Positions 60,510 through 62,170 of a stretch of DNA of 62,170 nt are shown piece after piece. The DNA comes from Lachnospiraceae bacterium. Its GTDB lineage: Bacteria; Bacillota; Clostridia; Lachnospirales; Lachnospiraceae. The translations under genes were made by a program, and so were the position numbers. Position 1 is the stretch's first letter, and every line of letters begins with the position of its first letter. The stretch lies in contig JAUNIR010000002.1 in assembly GCA_030523345.1 (NCBI GenBank), positions 8,639 to 70,808 on the forward strand. Reading direction: 5' to 3'. The notes under the pieces were generated by a model. The model was not told the origin of the DNA. It saw only the letters and a list, made by a program, of their open reading frames with translations, and searched no databases.

Positions 60510-61164
60510 AAATGTAGTGTTATGGGGCTGCGGTCAAATGGCGGAAGTGGCTTATTTTTATCTAACAAATGATTCAGAATATGATGTAGTTGCATTTTGT
60601 ATGGATAAAAAATATATTGCCTGTGAAACATTTCACGAAAAGCCTGTTATTGCATTTGAGGACATTGATAAGATTTTTCCTCCAGAAGATGTGGATTTGT
60701 GTTTTCTTATTAGTTATTCAAAAATGAATGATTTAAGAACAGAGAAGTATCTGGAAGCTAAAAAAAAAGGATATAAATTTATTTCATATGTTAGTTCAAA
60801 AGCATCGTATTACAATACACAAATTGGTGAAAATACATTTATTATGGAAAACAATGTAATTCAACCATATACCCAAATTGGTAATAATGTCATCATGTGG
60901 AGTGGTAATCATCTGGGACATCACTCTATAATTGAAGACAATTGTTTTGTGGCCTCACAAGTTGTTATTTCTGGTTCTACGATTATAGGACAAAACAGTT
61001 TTTTAGGAGTGAATAGTACAGTTAGAGATAATGTTAGAATAGGAAAGTATAATTTAATTGGTGCGGGAACAGTTATACTTAAAGATACAGAGGATTATGA
61101 TGTTTATACTACTAGGGAAACTATAAAAATTGAAAAGAAGAGTACAGATGTTAGGCACATATGA
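60502..61164 (+). CDS. Sugar O-/N-acyltransferase with left-handed beta helix (NeuD/PglD-like)
   Basis: The N-terminus (VVLWGCGQMAEVAYFYL) is the PglD-type nucleotide-sugar binding fold; the C-terminal part has the imperfect hexapeptide repeats of the left-handed beta helix (IGENTFIMENNVIQ, IGNNVIMWSGNHLGHHS, IGQNSFLGVNSTV). The His in NHLGHHS is the usual catalytic base. It acetylates a nucleotide-linked amino sugar in related systems. AGGAGA upstream of ATG 60502, overlapping the previous stop by 8 bases. Confidence 0.9.
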   Translation: MSKNVVLWGCGQMAEVAYFYLTNDSEYDVVAFCMDKKYIACETFHEKPVIAFEDIDKIFPPEDVDLCFLISYSKMNDLRTEKYLEAKKKGYKFISYVSSKASYYNTQIGENTFIMENNVIQPYTQIGNNVIMWSGNHLGHHSIIEDNCFVASQVVISGSTIIGQNSFLGVNSTVRDNVRIGKYNLIGAGTVILKDTEDYDVYTTRETIKIEKKSTDVRHI

Positions 61165-61180
61165 GTAGAGGATAGAATAT

Positions 61181-62122
61181 ATGAAATGGGAAAAAAGAGG
61201 ATTAATTTTTGAGCCAAATAAAAGATTTGAATGGATGCAGACTCATGCACAAATACCTTTTCCATTAGAGTTTGATGATTTTATAAGAATTTATTTTGCT
61301 ACAAGAGGTAAATATGTAAATAAAATGTGTGAAAGCTATGGTGCATTTATAGATGTAGATAAAACTGATTTTTCTAAAATAATAAGAATATCTGAAAAAC
61401 CAATAATGCAACACGGAGGAATAGGAGAATTTGATGAGTTTGGAACAATGCCTGCGAGTGTCATTAGGGTGGATAAAAAATACTATATGTATTATTGCGG
61501 ATGGACTAGATCAGTGAGCACTCCTCATAAGGAATCTATAGGATTAGCAGTAAGTGATGATGGAGAGTATTTTGTAAAATATGCACCAGGCCCATTGATG
61601 GGAGACACATTATATGAGCCTTATCTACACTCTTATCCTGTGACATATAATATTAATGGAAAGTACCATATGTTTTACCATACAGGTATACGCTGGATTC
61701 AAGGTGAGGACCGTATGGAGACACAATACCTATTAAGGCATGCCGTATCTGAAGACGGTATAAAATGGGATTTTGATTATAAAAACATTATTGAAACAAA
61801 AGTCGAATATGAAAGTCAAACATCGCCAACGATATTCTATAAAGACGGAGTATATCATATGTACTTTTGCTATAGATATAGCTTAAATTTTAGGGATGTA
61901 TCTGAAAGGGGTTATCGAATAGGTTATGCATTCTCTGAGGATTTATTCAATTGGAAGAGAGCAGATGAGTTGGCTGGAATTGATGTATCTAGTAATGGAT
62001 GGGATTCTAAAATGATAGCTTACCCGTGTGTGAAAAAGATTAATGATAGATATTATATGTTTTATTGTGGAAATGATTTTGGAAAACAAGGGTTTGGATA
62101 TTCTGTGCTTGTGGAAGAATAA
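61181..62122 (+). CDS. Five-bladed beta-propeller glycosidase-like protein (GH43-superfamily-like)
   Basis: A 313-residue protein with repeated blades, each having an x-Y-x-M-F/Y-Y pattern (KKYYMYYCG, KYHMFYHTG, VYHMYFCYR, RYYMFYCGN), as in GH43/GH32/GH130-like glycosidases. Acidic residues that could be catalytic lie near FDEFGTMPASV and SQTSPTI. No signal peptide. Its site between glycan-modifying genes suggests it trims or builds part of the glycan or is a relative with biosynthetic function. Substrate unknown. Confidence 0.8.
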   Translation: MKWEKRGLIFEPNKRFEWMQTHAQIPFPLEFDDFIRIYFATRGKYVNKMCESYGAFIDVDKTDFSKIIRISEKPIMQHGGIGEFDEFGTMPASVIRVDKKYYMYYCGWTRSVSTPHKESIGLAVSDDGEYFVKYAPGPLMGDTLYEPYLHSYPVTYNINGKYHMFYHTGIRWIQGEDRMETQYLLRHAVSEDGIKWDFDYKNIIETKVEYESQTSPTIFYKDGVYHMYFCYRYSLNFRDVSERGYRIGYAFSEDLFNWKRADELAGIDVSSNGWDSKMIAYPCVKKINDRYYMFYCGNDFGKQGFGYSVLVEE

Positions 62123-62124
62123 AT

Positions 62125-62170
62125 ATGAGTAACAATGCAAGGTTTGAGGACTATGTTGATTTTGAGGTTA
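62125..62170 (+). CDS. Start of a further gene, cut by the window end
   Basis: ATG 62125 begins two bases after the previous stop; 15 codons are visible (MSNNARFEDYVDFEV). Too short to assign. Same direction and tight spacing make it part of the glycan operon. Confidence 0.6.
   Translation, partial: MSNNARFEDYVDFEV

Noticed and set aside
1..62170. CRISPR array, rRNA or prophage
   Set aside because: No regularly spaced repeats, rRNA-like stretches or phage structural genes were seen on either strand.

Overview
The window looks like a chromosomal segment of a low-GC, Gram-positive anaerobe, most likely a Lachnospiraceae member close to Butyrivibrio/Pseudobutyrivibrio. Evidence: AT-rich third positions, strong AGGAGG-type ribosome sites, an LPxTG/sortase surface system, a CD1871A-type CXXC peptide, PocR-AraC and CsoR regulators, and many U-tailed intrinsic terminators. 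The genus is inference; no rRNA is present.

Layout. 1-9.6 kb: a 5'-truncated Cna-B adhesin with an LPKTG anchor, its sortase, an orphan pseudopilin, two GGDEF proteins (one with a degenerate motif, one with two solute-binding domains), then a three-gene thiol/iron-sulfur membrane module (TlpA-like lipoprotein, 45-residue CXXC peptide, 4Fe-4S membrane protein). 9.6-14.4 kb: a hybrid histidine kinase coupled to a leucine-rich-repeat protein, a creatininase homologue, a secreted protein and YqeY.

14.4-26.8 kb is the most striking part: a sulfur-amino-acid region with MetQ, an Rrf2 regulator, cysteine desulfurase and IscU/NifU scaffold, two paralogous LysR regulators, a Cys/Met transsulfuration enzyme, a PatB/MalY lyase, an SGNH hydrolase, CysK, a tRNA-Cys-like element in the cysK 3' UTR, a stand-alone LanC-like protein and a diverged CysK. 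Five promoters here share one architecture: a palindrome of the form GNNATAA-N7-TTATNNC (one copy degenerate) whose centre lies exactly 54 bp before the first base of an extended -10 element. I read this as a LysR-controlled cysteine/methionine regulon. It includes the LanC-like operon and, through cysK, the tRNA-like element.

26.8-42.5 kb is mostly housekeeping: an AEC transporter, ABC-F, lipase, VanZ-RDD fusion, cupin, YczE, HflX, aldo/keto reductase, TrmH methyltransferase, phosphopantetheinyl transferase, a zinc/cadmium efflux operon with an ArsR operator, an NlpC/P60 hydrolase and GuaA. 42.5-46.06 kb is a small genomic island inserted in the 3' end of guaA, bounded by 19-bp direct repeats (17/19 identical). 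It carries a decayed MobV-type relaxase, an acyltransferase and a small serine recombinase. 46.1-50.6 kb is a sugar module (PocR-AraC regulator, class II aldolase, fucose/arabinose-isomerase-like protein, DUF4432 epimerase-like protein). 50.6-54.5 kb is a copper module (CsoR, and CopA with an internally startable CopZ domain) plus two small membrane proteins.

54.7 kb to the end is a PAPS-forming cluster (CysD, fused CysN-CysC, CHR-family transporter, CysQ) running into glycan genes (WbqC-like, hexapeptide acyltransferase, beta-propeller glycosidase-like). With no PAPS reductase or sulfite reductase present, the cluster fits sulfation of a surface glycan better than assimilatory sulfate reduction.
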